DNA from: CAZPNX01 sp964588285
GTDB taxonomy: Bacteria; Edwardsbacteria; AC1; EtOH8
Length of the DNA: 60,447 bases
Reading direction: 5' to 3'
Assembly (NCBI GenBank): GCA_964588285.1
Contig: CAZPNX010000015.1
Span: forward strand, 1 to 60,447
Numbering within the stretch: the stretch's first letter is position 1; the number at the start of each line of letters is the position of its first letter. Made by a program: the position numbers and the translations under genes. The notes under the pieces were generated by a model that was not told where the DNA came from, did not search any database, and worked only from the letters and a program-made list of their open reading frames with translations. Below are positions 59,771-60,447 of this stretch, piece by piece.

Positions 59771-60184
59771 TCAGCCTCCCGAAAGCCATTGGATCAGAGG
59801 CACAATGACGGCCAGCGCCGCCAGACAGATGATGACGGCCATGAACAGGCTGTAGCGCGCCCCGTAGGTTTTGAGCAGCTCCGGATCGTAGTACTTGTCC
59901 ACTCCGTTGTCCCGGTACATCTGGGACAGGCCCGCCAGCAGCAGCAGGCGGGTGCGGCGCCCGTTGCCCAGGGCCCTGACCGCGAAGACGTTGATCAGCA
60001 GGGTGGCGGCTATCAGCAGGGTGAAGATCAGCACCCGGGCTCCGGTACGGTCCGAGGCGGCCAGTATCCAGTTGATGGCCAAGACCACCAGGTCGAAGAG
60101 GACCGTGGTCACCACGAAGACGGTGTCGGTCCGGGCGCTTTGCCGCAGCTCGCTGACGGCGTGGTCGTGGAGGTGTTCGATCAT
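59771..60184 (-). CDS. Small membrane protein of unknown function next to the CRISPR array
   Basis: 137 residues with three or four hydrophobic segments (VVTTVLFDLVVLAINWILAA, VLIFTLLIAATLLINVFAV, FMAVIICLAALAVIVPLI). The ATG at 60184 is preferred because AGGTGA lies at the right distance; a GTG nine bases upstream is possible. No family recognised; it is not a known Cas or ancillary membrane protein. Its start lies only 33 bases from the last CRISPR repeat, same strand as the array is expected to be transcribed. It ends in its own terminator. Confidence 0.72.
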   Translation of the reverse strand: MIEHLHDHAVSELRQSARTDTVFVVTTVLFDLVVLAINWILAASDRTGARVLIFTLLIAATLLINVFAVRALGNGRRTRLLLLAGLSQMYRDNGVDKYYDPELLKTYGARYSLFMAVIICLAALAVIVPLIQWLSGG

Positions 60185-60217
60185 GTCGTTCACCTATGTT
60201 AGAATTTTTTATATATT

Positions 60218-60447
60218 TGTTCAATCCACGCGCCCACGCGGGGCGCGACTACATCGACACGGCGGGCGGTGCCGGACGGTTGCTGTTTCAATCCACGCGC
60301 CCACGCGGGGCGCGACGGGCGCAGCTGGCCGCATCGGGCAACGAGGCGAGTTTCAATCCACGCGCCCACGCGGGGCGCGACCACAAGCGGGGCGTATCAC
60401 TACCTGGGACGACCGTTTCAATCCACGCGCCCACGCGGGGCGCGACG
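60218..60447 (-). CRISPR. CRISPR array, type I-C-like repeat, truncated by window end
   Basis: Four 32-base repeats at 60218-60249, 60285-60316, 60350-60381 and 60415-60446, separated by spacers of 35, 33 and 33 bases. Read on the minus strand the repeat begins GTCGCGCCCCGCGTGGGCGC and ends GTGGATTGAAAC, the familiar subtype I-C form with a CGCGCCC/GGGCGCG hairpin. The repeat at 60218 differs at its last two bases (CA for AC), as expected for the leader-distal end. Leader, further repeats and cas genes would lie beyond the window. Apparent frames across it are artefacts. Confidence 0.97.

Noticed and set aside
60199..60384. 61-codon frame across the CRISPR repeats (repeated APRVGAWIE peptide)
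   Set aside because: It is the translation of the CRISPR repeat itself, a well-known artefact of type I-C-like arrays.
59771..60447. Possible cas or toxin-antitoxin gene beside the array
   Set aside because: The only gene there is a short polytopic membrane protein with no Cas, toxin or antitoxin pattern; cas genes are presumably outside the window.

Overview
The window is a GC-rich bacterial segment in which almost every gene lies on the minus strand; only the metallophosphoesterase at 1644-2771 is on plus. It starts inside a 16S rRNA gene and ends inside a CRISPR array, both repetitive, so it is probably a complete assembly contig broken at repeats. Gene content suggests an uncultured anaerobe with a Gram-negative-type envelope: lipoproteins, MurJ, soluble lytic transglycosylase, two GWxTD-domain proteins, a V/A-type ATPase, a tungsten-type aldehyde:ferredoxin oxidoreductase, ThyX rather than ThyA, and a FlgD-type C-terminal domain on a secreted NHL protein. 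This fits FCB-like or neighbouring candidate phyla (TA06/Edwardsbacteria/WOR-3 type). That placement is inference; the 16S fragment could settle it.

Layout. 1-1.5 kb: 5' part of a 16S gene with a near-perfect sigma70 promoter and boxA. 1.6-2.8 kb: metallophosphoesterase. 2.9-9.9 kb: murJ, thyX, a phosphodiesterase-fold protein, a lytic transglycosylase and a secreted NHL protein in one tight unit. 9.9-11.4 kb: a processive-type glycosyltransferase with its own promoter. 11.6-14.4 kb: a DeoC aldolase with a Cys-rich tail coupled to an aldehyde oxidoreductase. 14.6-21.9 kb: comEC, two paralogous TPR proteins and an ExeA-like ATPase. 21.9-34.0 kb: the whole histidine-to-glutamate route (hutH, hutU, hutI and a fused formiminotransferase-cyclodeaminase), interleaved with a GGDEF-ATPase-TPR regulator, an M48 protease and two lipoproteins. 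34.0-37.4 kb: two GWxTD proteins. 37.4-54.0 kb: a complete V-type ATPase set (order of transcription H, I, K, E, C, F, A, B, D) broken up by non-ATPase genes. 54.3-56.5 kb: Roadblock, J-domain/TPR and TPR genes and tRNA-Leu(GAG). 56.6-59.6 kb: rng, coaX, birA. 59.8-60.4 kb: a small membrane protein directly downstream of a type I-C-like CRISPR array.

The best candidate for an undescribed system is the expanded V-ATPase locus. Between subunits C and F lie an FN3-bearing membrane protein, three further membrane proteins and one or two Roadblock/LC7-like small proteins; another Roadblock gene lies upstream of subunit H. Between A and B lie two tandem DHH phosphoesterases, a basic 64-residue protein and a CxxC-x17-CxxC protein. 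Roadblock proteins beside a V-ATPase recall the eukaryotic Ragulator, but no small GTPase is present here, so the parallel is only a hypothesis. Several short dispersed repeats sit at gene ends and even inside hutI. Two possible very small genes (23 and 34 codons) fill gaps in the ATPase operon. No gap between genes exceeds 300 bases.
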